From: Candidatus Epulonipiscium sp.
Lineage (GTDB): Bacteria > Bacillota > Clostridia > Lachnospirales > Defluviitaleaceae
Direction of reading: 5' to 3'
NCBI GenBank assembly: GCA_012519205.1
Contig: JAAYQR010000023.1
Coordinates: 96,140 to 160,139, forward strand
Length of the DNA stretch: 64,000 nucleotides
Shown here: positions 19,559 through 28,841 of the stretch, piece after piece
How the letters are laid out: the number at the start of each line of letters is the position of its first letter
Position numbering within the stretch: position 1 is the stretch's first letter
Made by a program: the position numbers and the translations under genes
The notes under the pieces: model-generated
Told to the model about the DNA's origin: nothing
The model's database searches: none
The model's input: only the letters and a program-made list of their open reading frames with translations

Positions 19559-20290
19559 ATGAATTCAATTCCGCTATATAAAATCAAAAAGTATATTCTT
19601 GATATTCGTGTAGAAATCTCAGATTTTGATGATGATACTTTAAGGTTAGGTGGAATAATCAAATCCGTTTATGAGGATGGTCTTTTCATTTTACTTGATA
19701 ATAACTTTCTTGATTCGGAAATCTATCTAAATAAAACTTACCTCATAAAAATATTACGGGATAATTCTCTTTTTTGTTTTGAGGGGAGTATTTTTTCCAT
19801 ACAAAACAAGATTACCCATATTAAAATATTATCCCCCATTAAAAAAATCCAAAAGCGAAAATACTGTAGGCTTAAAATACTGTGCCAATGCTTGTTATAT
19901 TTTCCTATGTTCAACATGGTAAAGGAATCTATCATTTACAATATAAGCGAGGGGGGAGTTGCAATCATCACCCCTCAAATTCTTCTAAAAAATGATAATG
20001 TTTTAATTGATATCCCCTTCCTTAACTTTAAAAAAATAAAAGGAACAGTTCTAAATGAAATAAACTCCCCATTGTTTGAGATTATATCTATGGACTATAT
20101 TACAAACTTTATTAACCTCATGAATAACCCAAATATAAAGTCGGTAGGAGAATTTAGTAAACTTTACAACAAGACATATGCTATCGAATTTAATCATGAA
20201 AACCAAAAACACCCTGATGCCATCCGTAAATTTATATTTGATATGCAATTAAAACGAATTGAAGATTCGAATCAGTTTATTACATATTAA
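19559..20290 (+). CDS. PilZ domain protein, YcgR-like cyclic-di-GMP receptor
   Basis: The 243-residue protein has an N-terminal YcgR-like beta domain (about 1-95) and a C-terminal PilZ domain. The binding motif RxxxR is present as RKYCR near residue 103, and the second motif is NISEGGVAI (NxSxxG). YcgR-type proteins slow the flagellar motor when loaded with cyclic-di-GMP. The ATG at 19559 has AAAGG nine bases upstream; an ATG three codons earlier is less likely. The divergent neighbour encodes a GGDEF-EAL enzyme. A strong terminator follows. Confidence 0.88.
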   Translation: MNSIPLYKIKKYILDIRVEISDFDDDTLRLGGIIKSVYEDGLFILLDNNFLDSEIYLNKTYLIKILRDNSLFCFEGSIFSIQNKITHIKILSPIKKIQKRKYCRLKILCQCLLYFPMFNMVKESIIYNISEGGVAIITPQILLKNDNVLIDIPFLNFKKIKGTVLNEINSPLFEIISMDYITNFINLMNNPNIKSVGEFSKLYNKTYAIEFNHENQKHPDAIRKFIFDMQLKRIEDSNQFITY

Positions 20291-20322
20291 AAGCCCCAAT
20301 GAATAATCATTGGGGCTTTTTT
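20289..20322 (+). terminator. Terminator after the PilZ gene
   Basis: 14-bp stem (20289-20302 with 20307-20320), loop ATAA, ending in a run of six T. Confidence 0.9.
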
Positions 20323-20398
20323 GAATTTCTCAAAGTAATATGACATATAACTAACAAACAACGAAATCTATAAAAGACTATGAAAAATTAAATTTTTG

Positions 20399-20407
20399 TG
20401 ATATAAT
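20399..20407 (+). promoter_or_regulatory. Extended -10 promoter element for the CNNM gene
   Basis: TGATATAAT, a TGn extended -10 with a perfect TATAAT, 53 bases before the TTG start; no good -35 is visible. Confidence 0.45.
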
Positions 20408-20460
20408 TTATCAAGTCTTTTTAATGTACGATAGATAATCCTTTAGGAGTGTGATTTATT

Positions 20461-21705
20461 TTGGAGCCTGGTGAGATGTGGCAGGTTTTTGCTTTAGTAG
20501 TTCTTTTGCTTTTATCTGGTTTTTTCTCTGCTTCGGAGAGTGCCCTAATGTCTTTAAGTAAAATAAGATTAAGACATATGATAGATGAAAATGTCAAAGG
20601 AGCAGATATTATAGCTAAACTGATAGATAATCCCAGCAAATTATTAGGGGCAATTTTAGTGGGCAATAATATTGTCAATATCGGAGCTTCTGCCTTAGCT
20701 ACTTCTATTGCCATAGATATTTGGGGGAATGCCGGAGTAGGTATTGCAACGGGTACTATGACACTTCTAGTGTTAATCTTTGGTGAAATAACGCCGAAAT
20801 CCTTGGCTGTTCAAAATACTGAAAAAATAGCATTAAAAGTATCAAAATCTATATATTTTATCACTATTATCTTAAATCCTGTAGTTACAATCATTATGTA
20901 CGTTACCAATTTTTTTGTTAAATTATCTGGTGGCAAACTAGATAAAAAGGACACATTTATAACCGAGGAAGAATTAAAAACCATAGTAGATGTAAGCCAC
21001 GAAGAAGGGGTCTTAGAGGGCGAAGAAAAAAAAATGATTTACAATGTTTTTGAATTTGGAGATTCTAAAGCCAAAGATGTTATGACTCCAAGAACTGATA
21101 TGGTTGCCATTGATATAAATTCTACCTATGATGAAATCATATCCCTTTTCAAGGGTGAACAATTTTCAAGAATGCCTGTATATGAGGATAACACCGATAA
21201 TATAATTGGTATCTTATATATAAAAGATTTGTTTTTCTTTGAGGGAAATAAAGACAAATTCGATTTAAACCAATTGATTCGCCCACCTTATTTTACTTAT
21301 GAATTTAAAAGTATTTCTAAACTTTTTGCAGAAATGCGTGCTAAACGTACCCCCATGGCAATAGTCCTAGACGAATACGGTGGTACGGAAGGCATCGTAA
21401 CCATGGAAGACTTAGTTGAAGAGATAGTTGGAGATATAGAAGACGAATACGATGATATAAATAAAGAAATAGAAGTAATTAAGGAAGATGAATATATCGT
21501 TGATGGAAGTACAAAAATAGATCTGTTAAACGAAATGATAGGAACCCATATTGAATCAGAAAACTTTGATTCTGTAGGAGGCTTTGTAATAGGTATACTT
21601 GGGCGGATTCCCGAAGAAGGGGAGGCCGTGGAACATAGTAGTATCAAATTTGTTGTGGAAAGTACAGATAAGAATCGTATTGAAAAGTTAAGGATATTAA
21701 CATAA
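20461..21705 (+). CDS. CNNM/CorC-HlyC family membrane protein (divalent cation transport)
   Basis: The 414-residue protein starts at TTG 20461 with AGGAGTG nine bases before. The N-terminal DUF21/CNNM domain has four membrane segments (about 8-30, 60-85, 92-112, 122-145) with FSASESALMSLSKIRL. Two CBS domains follow at about 205-325 (DVMTPRTDMVAID, TPMAIVLDEYGGTEGIVTMEDLVEEIVGDI) and a C-terminal CorC_HlyC domain ends the protein. Relatives export or import magnesium and other divalent cations; the hemolysin name is historical. It is a single-gene unit between terminators. Confidence 0.92.
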   Translation: MEPGEMWQVFALVVLLLLSGFFSASESALMSLSKIRLRHMIDENVKGADIIAKLIDNPSKLLGAILVGNNIVNIGASALATSIAIDIWGNAGVGIATGTMTLLVLIFGEITPKSLAVQNTEKIALKVSKSIYFITIILNPVVTIIMYVTNFFVKLSGGKLDKKDTFITEEELKTIVDVSHEEGVLEGEEKKMIYNVFEFGDSKAKDVMTPRTDMVAIDINSTYDEIISLFKGEQFSRMPVYEDNTDNIIGILYIKDLFFFEGNKDKFDLNQLIRPPYFTYEFKSISKLFAEMRAKRTPMAIVLDEYGGTEGIVTMEDLVEEIVGDIEDEYDDINKEIEVIKEDEYIVDGSTKIDLLNEMIGTHIESENFDSVGGFVIGILGRIPEEGEAVEHSSIKFVVESTDKNRIEKLRILT

Positions 21706-21733
21706 AAAAGGCAGCTTTAGCTGCCCTTTTTTT
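21704..21733. terminator. Bidirectional terminator between the CNNM and MATE genes
   Basis: AAAAAAGGCAGC paired with GCTGCC around a TTTA loop, with A-run and T-run flanks, lies between two convergent genes. Confidence 0.85.
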
Positions 21734-21734
21734 A

Positions 21735-23066
21735 TCAATGTTTTACCCATTTCTTGATCCATTTCTTATTTTTCCACCTAAAGAACATACTTATTCCCCT
21801 GATCCATTCATCTATAATCATTCCAATCCATATTCCCGGAAGTCCAAGACCCAGCACTACACTAAAAAAGTATCCCCCGCCTACCCCAAAAATCCACATT
21901 GAAATAATGGCCATCACTACCGGAAATATAACATCTCCAGCCCCTCTAAGTCCACTAATAAGCACAACATTAAATGCCCTTCCAGGTTCTAGGAATGCAT
22001 CTATCATAAGGGTAAATGCACCTAACATAATTATTTCTGGATTACTTGAAAATATCCTTGTAAAGTTTTCTCCAAAGAAAAATATTATGACGGAACCTAC
22101 TAAGGAAAATGCCATAGCCAGTTTAAAATTACTAAGACCTGCCTTATAGGCTTCATCCAGCTCTCCAGCCCCCACTAAATGTCCAATCATAATTTGGTTT
22201 GCCTGACCAATGGCATTAACAAATATCATAGCAAACCATCCTACCTGCCATATATACGTTCTTGTGATATAAGCCGTATCCCCAAGATTGATAAGTATAA
22301 TACTCATCAAAGCAGTTTGGGATAAGCTATATGACATATTTTCCATAGCTGCAGGAAAGCCAATATAGAGTAATTTCTTTAAAATATATATAGGCTTTTC
22401 TTTTAAACGACAAAAAAAGCCAATGGGTAAAACGGTTTTCACCAAAAATATAAAAGCGAGAATTGTAGCAATAAACCTACTAAAGGTTGTTGCAATAGCT
22501 ACCCCCTTCACCCCTAATACAGGGGCACCAAAAAGCCCAAAAATAAAGATAGCATCTCCAATTATATTTATAATATTCATTGTTACTGTTATAAACATAA
22601 TCTGTTTTGTATATCCATGGCTTCTAATAATTGCAGATAAGGTATTCAATATAGCTTGAAAGAATAAAGCCCCCCCAACGATAGAAGTATAATCTAGGGC
22701 ATATTTCATTAAATCAGAAGTAATTCCCATGGATGCCAAGATATTTTTACCAAATACAAGCAATACAATACTGATTATAATCCCCATAATCAAATTCATA
22801 ACTATTGCTACAGCACTAACCTTTTCTATCTCTTCCTTATTCTTTGCCCCAACATTTTGTGCTACTAAAACCGCAGTCCCGGCAGAAGTTATAGCAAAAA
22901 TTAAATTCAAATTACCGATGATTTGATTTGCTGCTCCTACAGCCCCCGCTGCCCTATCATCGTATTGACTTAACATAAAAATATCTACTATACCAAGAAG
23001 CATAAATAATAAAAGCTCCACCAAAATTGGAGCTGCCAATCTTATTAGCTTTTTATGCCTTTCCAT
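21735..23066 (-). CDS. MATE family multidrug/metabolite efflux transporter
   Basis: A 443-residue membrane protein with twelve predicted helices in two homologous halves, in the MATE layout (RLAAPILVELLLFMLLGIVDIFMLSQ at the first helix). Start ATG 23066 follows AGAGGGGGATAAA. MATE proteins exchange sodium or protons for cationic drugs or metabolites. The substrate cannot be read from sequence. It is divergent from the ferredoxin gene and has its own promoter. Confidence 0.93.
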   Translation of the reverse strand: MERHKKLIRLAAPILVELLLFMLLGIVDIFMLSQYDDRAAGAVGAANQIIGNLNLIFAITSAGTAVLVAQNVGAKNKEEIEKVSAVAIVMNLIMGIIISIVLLVFGKNILASMGITSDLMKYALDYTSIVGGALFFQAILNTLSAIIRSHGYTKQIMFITVTMNIINIIGDAIFIFGLFGAPVLGVKGVAIATTFSRFIATILAFIFLVKTVLPIGFFCRLKEKPIYILKKLLYIGFPAAMENMSYSLSQTALMSIILINLGDTAYITRTYIWQVGWFAMIFVNAIGQANQIMIGHLVGAGELDEAYKAGLSNFKLAMAFSLVGSVIIFFFGENFTRIFSSNPEIIMLGAFTLMIDAFLEPGRAFNVVLISGLRGAGDVIFPVVMAIISMWIFGVGGGYFFSVVLGLGLPGIWIGMIIDEWIRGISMFFRWKNKKWIKKWVKH

Positions 23067-23106
23067 TTTATCCCCCTCTTTACCCTTATAAAATTAATCA
23101 AATGCT

Positions 23107-23134
23107 ATAATAACATAAAAAAAATTACTGTCAA
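23107..23134 (-). promoter_or_regulatory. Sigma-A-type promoter for the MATE gene
   Basis: TTGACA (23134-23129) and TATTAT (23112-23107) on the minus strand with a 16-base spacer, ending about 40 bases before the start codon. Confidence 0.65.
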
Positions 23135-23154
23135 TATACTGAATCAATGGCAGA

Positions 23155-23203
23155 ATTGCATCAATATTATTCTAAAGGATAGTATCTCAATAAATGATGC
23201 AAT
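23155..23203. repeat. Inverted repeat between MATE and ferredoxin genes
   Basis: Nine-base arms ATTGCATCA (23155-23163) and TGATGCAAT (23195-23203) with a 31-base spacer lie in the divergent intergenic region, just upstream of the MATE -35. A regulator site is possible but unproved. Confidence 0.4.
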
Positions 23204-23295
23204 ATGTCAATCGGAAAATTAATGTATTTTGCATAGACCTATATATCTTTGGATAGAATTAAAAGAAGTATTACATTATATTAAGGAGTGAAAAA

Positions 23296-23487
23296 ATGAT
23301 TGCAAAAATTGATAGAGACGGCTGTATTGCCTGTGGGACCTGTCCTGCTGTATGTCCCGAGGTATTTCGTATGGCTGATGATGGTTTAGCTGAAGTTTAT
23401 GTAGATGAGGTCCCTAAAGAAGCTGAGGAATCTGCCATAGAGGCCCAAGAGGAATGCCCTGTTTCAGTAATCACTGTTGAAGAATAA
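23296..23487 (+). CDS. Single-cluster [4Fe-4S] ferredoxin
   Basis: A 63-residue acidic electron carrier, ATG at 23296 behind AAGGAGTG. Cysteines C10, C13 and C16 (CIACGTC) with C54 (ECPVSVI) form a single-cluster binding pattern; C20 is a fifth cysteine that in such proteins is either free or in a disulfide. The second cluster motif of 2[4Fe-4S] ferredoxins is missing. It is monocistronic, with a terminator directly after the stop. No redox partner gene is adjacent. Confidence 0.93.
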   Translation: MIAKIDRDGCIACGTCPAVCPEVFRMADDGLAEVYVDEVPKEAEESAIEAQEECPVSVITVEE

Positions 23488-23517
23488 AACTCTCCAGATT
23501 TTTTCTGGAGAGTTTTT
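23487..23517 (+). terminator. Terminator after ferredoxin
   Basis: Ten-bp stem ACTCTCCAGA / TCTGGAGAGT followed by a five-T run. Confidence 0.88.
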
Positions 23518-23694
23518 ATTATTAATTCAAAATTACCATAAGCATCCTTTGACTAAATAATGGTTCTATAAATTTAACCTTCAAAATAATATATATAAAG
23601 ATACAGCCATTTATATTTTCTTGTATATTCGATATCCTTTATTTTGTCCTCATTTATTATTTATTTTAAAATAATAGTAATGGGTGGTGAAAAA

Positions 23695-24552
23695 TTGAAA
23701 AAGCTACTCCATAGTACTCTTTTTATAATATTGCTTTTATTTATTAGTATTCCTATCAATCCGAGCATCGCTAGAAATGAAACCTTTGAAGATATCCCGT
23801 TAATTATTATTAATTTCAATGAAATAGTAGATGTAAGCAAAGAAAATCCCGTTTCTTTAAGCACAGATAGTGGGATAAAATTAAAGCGAGCCTTACATCT
23901 TTGGCAAGTTGGTGAGGATGTTCTACAAATTAGAAAAGCCTTAAAGAAAATTGGATACACTATAGGCACCACTTCTTATATATTTGATGAAAATATGAAG
24001 AATGTTATTTCTAAGTTTCAATTAGATCATGAGCTAAAAGCTGATGGAATAGTCGGCAAAGAAACCGTTAATGTTATTAATAAAATATTGTTGGAAAATA
24101 ATATGACTCCTCCTTCTACTCACACGGTTGTAACTAATGCTCCCACCGTTGGATATTGGATTATTATTAATAAATCCTCTAACACCCTCATATTATTAAA
24201 AGGTAAAAGCGTGGTGAAAAAATTCCCCGTAGCAACAGGAAAAGACCCTGATTTTACTCCAGAGGGTAAGTGGAAAGTTCAAAATAAGGTTGTTAATCCC
24301 GCGTGGAAAAATATTAGGGGTGGGGTTGCTGAAAATCCCTTAGGTTATCGCTGGATAGGGCTTAACATAGATGATGGATATCTGTACGGTATTCACGGCA
24401 CTAATAACGAAGGAAGTATAGGATATTTTATTTCTAAAGGATGTATACGCATGCAGAACGAAGATGTTGAGAGTCTATTTCCTATTATAAAAAGCGGAAC
24501 TCCCGTCTGGGTTGGAACAAATAAGAAACTTAAAAGCTGGGGTATAAACTAA
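23695..24552 (+). CDS. Secreted L,D-transpeptidase (YkuD) with peptidoglycan-binding domain
   Basis: A cell-wall enzyme that forms or exchanges 3-3 peptide cross-links. I place the start at TTG 23695 (LKKLLHSTLFIILLLF), with GGGTGGTGA before it, giving 285 residues with an N-terminal signal peptide. A PG_binding_1 domain spans about residues 60-115 (LHLWQVGEDVLQIRKALKKIG, DGIVGKETVNVI). The YkuD domain covers about 135-270 with the catalytic motif HGTN..S.G and SKGCIRM, the cysteine being the nucleophile. Upstream starts lack a ribosome site. Monocistronic; convergent with the TraB/GumN gene. Confidence 0.92.
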   Translation: MKKLLHSTLFIILLLFISIPINPSIARNETFEDIPLIIINFNEIVDVSKENPVSLSTDSGIKLKRALHLWQVGEDVLQIRKALKKIGYTIGTTSYIFDENMKNVISKFQLDHELKADGIVGKETVNVINKILLENNMTPPSTHTVVTNAPTVGYWIIINKSSNTLILLKGKSVVKKFPVATGKDPDFTPEGKWKVQNKVVNPAWKNIRGGVAENPLGYRWIGLNIDDGYLYGIHGTNNEGSIGYFISKGCIRMQNEDVESLFPIIKSGTPVWVGTNKKLKSWGIN

Positions 24553-24557
24553 AAGTA

Positions 24558-24590
24558 AAAATAAGAGAGCAAGCTCTCTTATTTTTATTT
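24558..24590. terminator. Bidirectional terminator between YkuD and TraB/GumN genes
   Basis: 13-bp stem AAAATAAGAGAGC / GCTCTCTTATTTT (24558-24570, 24573-24585) with a two-base loop; overlaps the last codons of the TraB/GumN gene. Confidence 0.85.
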
Positions 24591-25979
24591 TACTAATTCA
24601 ACTTCATAACCTTTTTCTTCTAATTGATCAATAACCATACCCTCTACAACAAAATGTCCAAATCCTACTACTACAAAATAGGTCCCTTCCTCGTCCTTTT
24701 CTAAAAGTTCGATAATCTTTTCTGTCATATTTTCATCCCGTTTCCCAAAAAGGGCCTTAGTAAATTCATCCTCAGATGCATTAAGGGAAGCTGCATATGA
24801 CCCCCTAAGATCCTCTATTTCTCCATTTACCCATTGTTTCTGCCATAATTCTACAACTGATTCTGTATCAGCAATTTCCGTAGAAACTGGATTTAGAATT
24901 TCATTTAAAATGCCGTTTAAATGACTTTCTTGAAGTTCTTGCGGTATACTATTAAATAAATCCGCTTGGAACCTAATGCCTTCTAATTCCATAATAGGTT
25001 TCCCTTGTAGCAACGCACTGCTTAAGAAATACATATCGATTCCTGCATTAGCAACTTCTGCTGCACCTTCTAAGGTTTCTGTGGCGCTGCTTGTGATTAC
25101 AGCTAAGTCATTAGCAATAGACCAAGGCTTAAAGTTTTCATACACATCCATAGGTAAGCTAAACTTTTCAAATACCTGAAGGCATTTTTCATAGGTCGCT
25201 TCTGACACATTATCTTTTAGGGTCGTGCCATCCTGATACATTGCTTGTTGTATGAAATAGTCCATGCCCTCTTGCATACTAAGTAAATTTGCTTCTACAA
25301 CAAGGGCATCCGCTTCTTCAAAAGCAGCCCTAATTTTCTTATTTAATGGGTACATATCTGTTCTACCTACATGAATAGAACCTAATAAATAAACAGTATT
25401 TTTTCCCTTGGCTGTTTTCCAAAAAAGTCCCTTGGAACCACCATCAAGGGCATCACATGTATCCATTATTAATCTGCTAACCATAACTACTGCTTGTTCT
25501 ACTGTAGCTGGACTATCAAGTTCAAGCCCTTTATCACTTCCATTAATTATTCCCTTCTTAATCATAAAATCTATCGGGGAATCCGCTTTAATTGTTAACT
25601 CTTCTGATAATACATACCCATCAAAAAGATAATATATGGACTCTGCTACAGCTTTTCTCGAACCATCAAATGCATTTTGATTAAATTCATAGGATTGTTT
25701 CTCTTGAAGTCCTAAAGCCTTTAATTTCTCATCTGTACCCTTTAGCAGCATCTGCATCTTGTCTTCGGTAATAGTTTCATTGAACCCATAGTTGTACCAA
25801 TGTAAGGGGTATATTCCATACCTTTCTGCCTCATTTAAAGTTTGTATTGCCCAGAAACTTATATCTGGTTGCGGAACCTCTTCAGCCAAGACAGGTAATA
25901 CATTCGAAAAAATCATAATAAGGGTTAATAATCCTGCCATAATCCCCTTTTTAATTTTTTTCAACCACTTTCTTTCCAT
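24585..25979 (-). CDS. Secreted TraB/GumN family protein with N-terminal SLH-like region
   Basis: The ATG at 25979 (MERKWLKKIKKG) follows AAAAGGAGGAAAAC and gives 464 residues. A signal peptide ends near VLAEE. Residues about 35-180 read like degenerate S-layer-homology repeats (WAIQTLNEAERYGIYP; DFMIKKGIINGSD). The TraB/GumN domain (about 190-464) has the motif LLGSIHVG, the EADALVVEAN segment, and the C-terminal VVVGFGHFVVEG. TraB/Tiki relatives are thought to be metal-dependent proteases; the GxxH and late GH motifs are the presumed metal sites. No neighbour hints at a substrate. Confidence 0.87.
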   Translation of the reverse strand: MERKWLKKIKKGIMAGLLTLIMIFSNVLPVLAEEVPQPDISFWAIQTLNEAERYGIYPLHWYNYGFNETITEDKMQMLLKGTDEKLKALGLQEKQSYEFNQNAFDGSRKAVAESIYYLFDGYVLSEELTIKADSPIDFMIKKGIINGSDKGLELDSPATVEQAVVMVSRLIMDTCDALDGGSKGLFWKTAKGKNTVYLLGSIHVGRTDMYPLNKKIRAAFEEADALVVEANLLSMQEGMDYFIQQAMYQDGTTLKDNVSEATYEKCLQVFEKFSLPMDVYENFKPWSIANDLAVITSSATETLEGAAEVANAGIDMYFLSSALLQGKPIMELEGIRFQADLFNSIPQELQESHLNGILNEILNPVSTEIADTESVVELWQKQWVNGEIEDLRGSYAASLNASEDEFTKALFGKRDENMTEKIIELLEKDEEGTYFVVVGFGHFVVEGMVIDQLEEKGYEVELVK

Positions 25980-26105
25980 TTGTTTTCCTCCTTTTAATGT
26001 ATTCAATTTATTTGTAAACAAATCTAATAATAGATTTATTTTTCAGAAACTTTTATATCTAGGCAATACAATATCACAATTAAATTTTATATTCAAGTAA
26101 TGCTT

Positions 26106-26136
26106 AAAAAAAATGGTGCCTAGGCACCATTTTTTT
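26106..26136 (-). terminator. Terminator of the first Lpl-type ABC operon
   Basis: A-run plus ATGGTGCC / GGCACCAT stem with a TA loop and T-run, three bases past the SBP stop. It is symmetric and would work on both strands. Confidence 0.9.
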
Positions 26137-26139
26137 AGA

Positions 26140-27864
26140 TTACTTCCAAAACTCAATTTGCTTATTAACTAAATTAGTAAAGTCCTTGTTCATTTCTTCT
26201 ACTCCACTGCTCTTAAGTTCATCCATTGCCTTCTGCCATACATCGTCAAATTCTCCAGGCTTAGCAATAATGGATTGGACGATTGACTGGCGCATAATAG
26301 AGTCACATCTTTCTAAGATTACAGGAATTTCTGATTCTGCCGGAATATTAACTAGGAACGCTGCACCCCAATCGGATTTAGGAATTTCATCCCTAGATGG
26401 GTATAAATCTTTCCACATTTCTACTCCATAAGCTTTTAAAACTTCTTTTTCTGGTTCTGTATATCTTTGTTTAATTAAATCAACGGAATCAACAACATAA
26501 GGATTTCCAGTGGAATCTAGTTTTCCTCTTCCCCAACGTGGGAATGGGTGGGTATAAACTTCTATACCAGTTTCTTTCTTATAATTCGTTCCATCTGTTG
26601 TTCTCTTTTTATATTCCTCATCAGAGACAACTCTCTTACCATCTTCTACCGTATAATGGATACCCTCAATACCCCAGTTATTAAGGATTTGAGCCTCATC
26701 AGTACACATCCAATCTAAAAATTGCATTGCACGAACTTGATTTGGGGAATCCTTTGTAATACAAATTCCATTACCTCCAGAGTAACCAACATCTCTAAAA
26801 TCTTGGTGCTTACTATCTTTCGTTAATTGAAGCGGATACATTCCATAAGTTCTTTCTGCTTTTCCGTCAGCTCTAAGGGCATCTTCAGCACTTCCAAATT
26901 CCCAGTTTGCATCGGCTATAGCAAGTACTCTACCTGTAGAAATTTTTGCTATATACTGGTCCCAAGTTTGTACAAAGCTGTCTGGATCAATTAGACCTTC
27001 ATTATACATATGGTTTAACCATCTATAATATTCTTTTTCTTCTTCTCTTGTGAAGCGATATTTTGCTTCATAGGTTTTAGGATTGATAAACCAGTTACCA
27101 TCATCCGGTGCTCCCGTTGCAAAACCTGCAGGATTTCCTACGCTGATAAGCCATCTCCAGTCATCAGCTAATAATGACAATCCTATAGTGGGCTGACCAT
27201 CTATGGTTGGATATTTTTTCATATATTCTCTTATAGCATTCTCATAATCTTCTAGGGTCTCTAATTTAGGAAATCCTAAGTCTTTTACAACCGCATGTTG
27301 TAGTTGGAATCCATTAACAGGCGCCCATGTCTCTTCATCAACAGGGGATGCACCAAGGGCATAAATTGATGGATCCTCTTGACTAAAACGAAGTCTATTT
27401 AAATATTCCCCGTATAAATTTTCAACATTTGGTCCGTGTTGTTCTATTAGAGATGTTAAATCTACTATAGCATCTGCTTGAACCAACTGAGTCAATTCTT
27501 GAGTTTTTGCAAAAATCATATCTGGGTATTCCTTACTGGCAATCATAATACCCATCTTCTGAGCAACATCACCCACAGGATATTCGAATTCAATCGTAAC
27601 ACCTGTTGCTTCTGTAATTTTTTTAGCTACTGGACTTTGGAAGCCTGTTTCCACAGGGTTAACATCCACTGAAAACATTGTAAGGGTTATAGGTGATGTA
27701 TCTATATCTGTCCCTTTTTTGTCGTCTTCTTTCTTTTCAACATTCGATTTTGTATTGTCGTCTTTAGAAGTCTGCTTGTTCTTTCCTGCACCACAGCCTG
27801 TAATTACAGAGACGCATAACACAAGGCATAAAACTAGACTTAATAAGCTTTTTGTTTTTGACAT
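26140..27864 (-). CDS. Extracellular solute-binding lipoprotein, LplA/YtcQ type
   Basis: The ATG at 27864 (MSKTKSLLSLVL) with GAGGGGGAC upstream gives 574 residues. The lipobox VITGCG shows lipid attachment after signal cleavage. After a polar linker the SBP domain starts at about residue 55 (ITLTMFSVDVNPVETGFQSPVAKKI), with ASKEYPDMIFAKT and the late AMQFLDWMCTDEAQIL. It is the last gene of a permease-permease-SBP operon and strongly resembles the SBP at 40265-41947. Relatives bind oligosaccharides. The ligand here is inferred from the nearby GH130 and esterase genes. Confidence 0.92.
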   Translation of the reverse strand: MSKTKSLLSLVLCLVLCVSVITGCGAGKNKQTSKDDNTKSNVEKKEDDKKGTDIDTSPITLTMFSVDVNPVETGFQSPVAKKITEATGVTIEFEYPVGDVAQKMGIMIASKEYPDMIFAKTQELTQLVQADAIVDLTSLIEQHGPNVENLYGEYLNRLRFSQEDPSIYALGASPVDEETWAPVNGFQLQHAVVKDLGFPKLETLEDYENAIREYMKKYPTIDGQPTIGLSLLADDWRWLISVGNPAGFATGAPDDGNWFINPKTYEAKYRFTREEEKEYYRWLNHMYNEGLIDPDSFVQTWDQYIAKISTGRVLAIADANWEFGSAEDALRADGKAERTYGMYPLQLTKDSKHQDFRDVGYSGGNGICITKDSPNQVRAMQFLDWMCTDEAQILNNWGIEGIHYTVEDGKRVVSDEEYKKRTTDGTNYKKETGIEVYTHPFPRWGRGKLDSTGNPYVVDSVDLIKQRYTEPEKEVLKAYGVEMWKDLYPSRDEIPKSDWGAAFLVNIPAESEIPVILERCDSIMRQSIVQSIIAKPGEFDDVWQKAMDELKSSGVEEMNKDFTNLVNKQIEFWK

Positions 27865-27929
27865 TTCTTGTCCCCCTCGTTTCATATTTTTACTATATAA
27901 AAATTTTTTGCAAACTTTTGCAAAAATTT

Positions 27930-28823
27930 TTAACTTTTGACTGCTCCTATGGTCATCCCTGAAACAAAATATTTCTGAATAAAAGGATAAATCATAATAA
28001 TAGGAGCTGTGGCAACAACTGTGATTGCCATTCTAACCGATTCTGGTGATATTCTATTTCTTTCTGCTACCATCCCCGCCATGGCAGCCCTTTGCGCCAT
28101 GTTTTGAGAAGCTGATAGATTGCTTAATATTTTCATCATTTCAAACTGAAGGGTGGTAAGGTTAGCTTTATTGCTTGCATATAAATAAGTGTCAAACCAA
28201 GAATTCCACTGACCTACAGCTATAAAAAGTGCTACTACGGCTATTGCTGGTTTGCATAAAGGCATTACTATCTTAAAAAATATCTGTAAATCATTTGCCC
28301 CATCTATTTTAGCCGATTCTTGAATCTCATAAGGTAAGGATTCCATAAATGAACGAAGCACTATTACATTAAATGCCCATACTAGTCCAGGTAGAATATA
28401 CACCCAGAACTTCCCTACTAAATTCAATTGTCGGATAAGCATATATTCTGGAATCATCCCTCCTGATACATACATAGTAATAACCAATAATGCACCAATA
28501 GGTCTTCTAAGAAAATAGTCCTTTCTACTTAAGGTATAAGCTATCATACAAGAACATATAAGCCCCGATAAAGTTCCTATAACCGTCCTTGATATTGATA
28601 TAAAAAGTGCCTGACCTATATTGGCATATTTAAAGATTTCCGTATAATTCTCGAAGGTAAATTTCCTAGGCCAAAGGTATATGCCCCCCTTTATGCTATC
28701 TAGGGACTCGTTAAAAGAAATTGCTAAAATATTTATAAAAGGATAAATTGTAATAGCTATTACAAAAATCATAATTATATAAAGAATAGAATCGAATAAT
28801 TTTTCCAAAAAGCTCCTTTTCAT
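27930..28823 (-). CDS. ABC transporter permease, LplC/YtcP type
   Basis: A 297-residue permease with six helices, starting at ATG 28823 behind AGGGGGGTAG. The EAA loop is QESAKIDGANDLQIFFKIVMPL near residue 185, and the C terminus ends KYFVSGMTIGAVKS, typical of this subfamily. It follows the LplB-type gene by 18 bases and precedes the SBP. The paralogue at 42022-42933 is very similar, including the same C-terminal motif. Confidence 0.93.
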   Translation of the reverse strand: MKRSFLEKLFDSILYIIMIFVIAITIYPFINILAISFNESLDSIKGGIYLWPRKFTFENYTEIFKYANIGQALFISISRTVIGTLSGLICSCMIAYTLSRKDYFLRRPIGALLVITMYVSGGMIPEYMLIRQLNLVGKFWVYILPGLVWAFNVIVLRSFMESLPYEIQESAKIDGANDLQIFFKIVMPLCKPAIAVVALFIAVGQWNSWFDTYLYASNKANLTTLQFEMMKILSNLSASQNMAQRAAMAGMVAERNRISPESVRMAITVVATAPIIMIYPFIQKYFVSGMTIGAVKS

Positions 28824-28841
28824 TGCTACCCCCCCTGTTAT

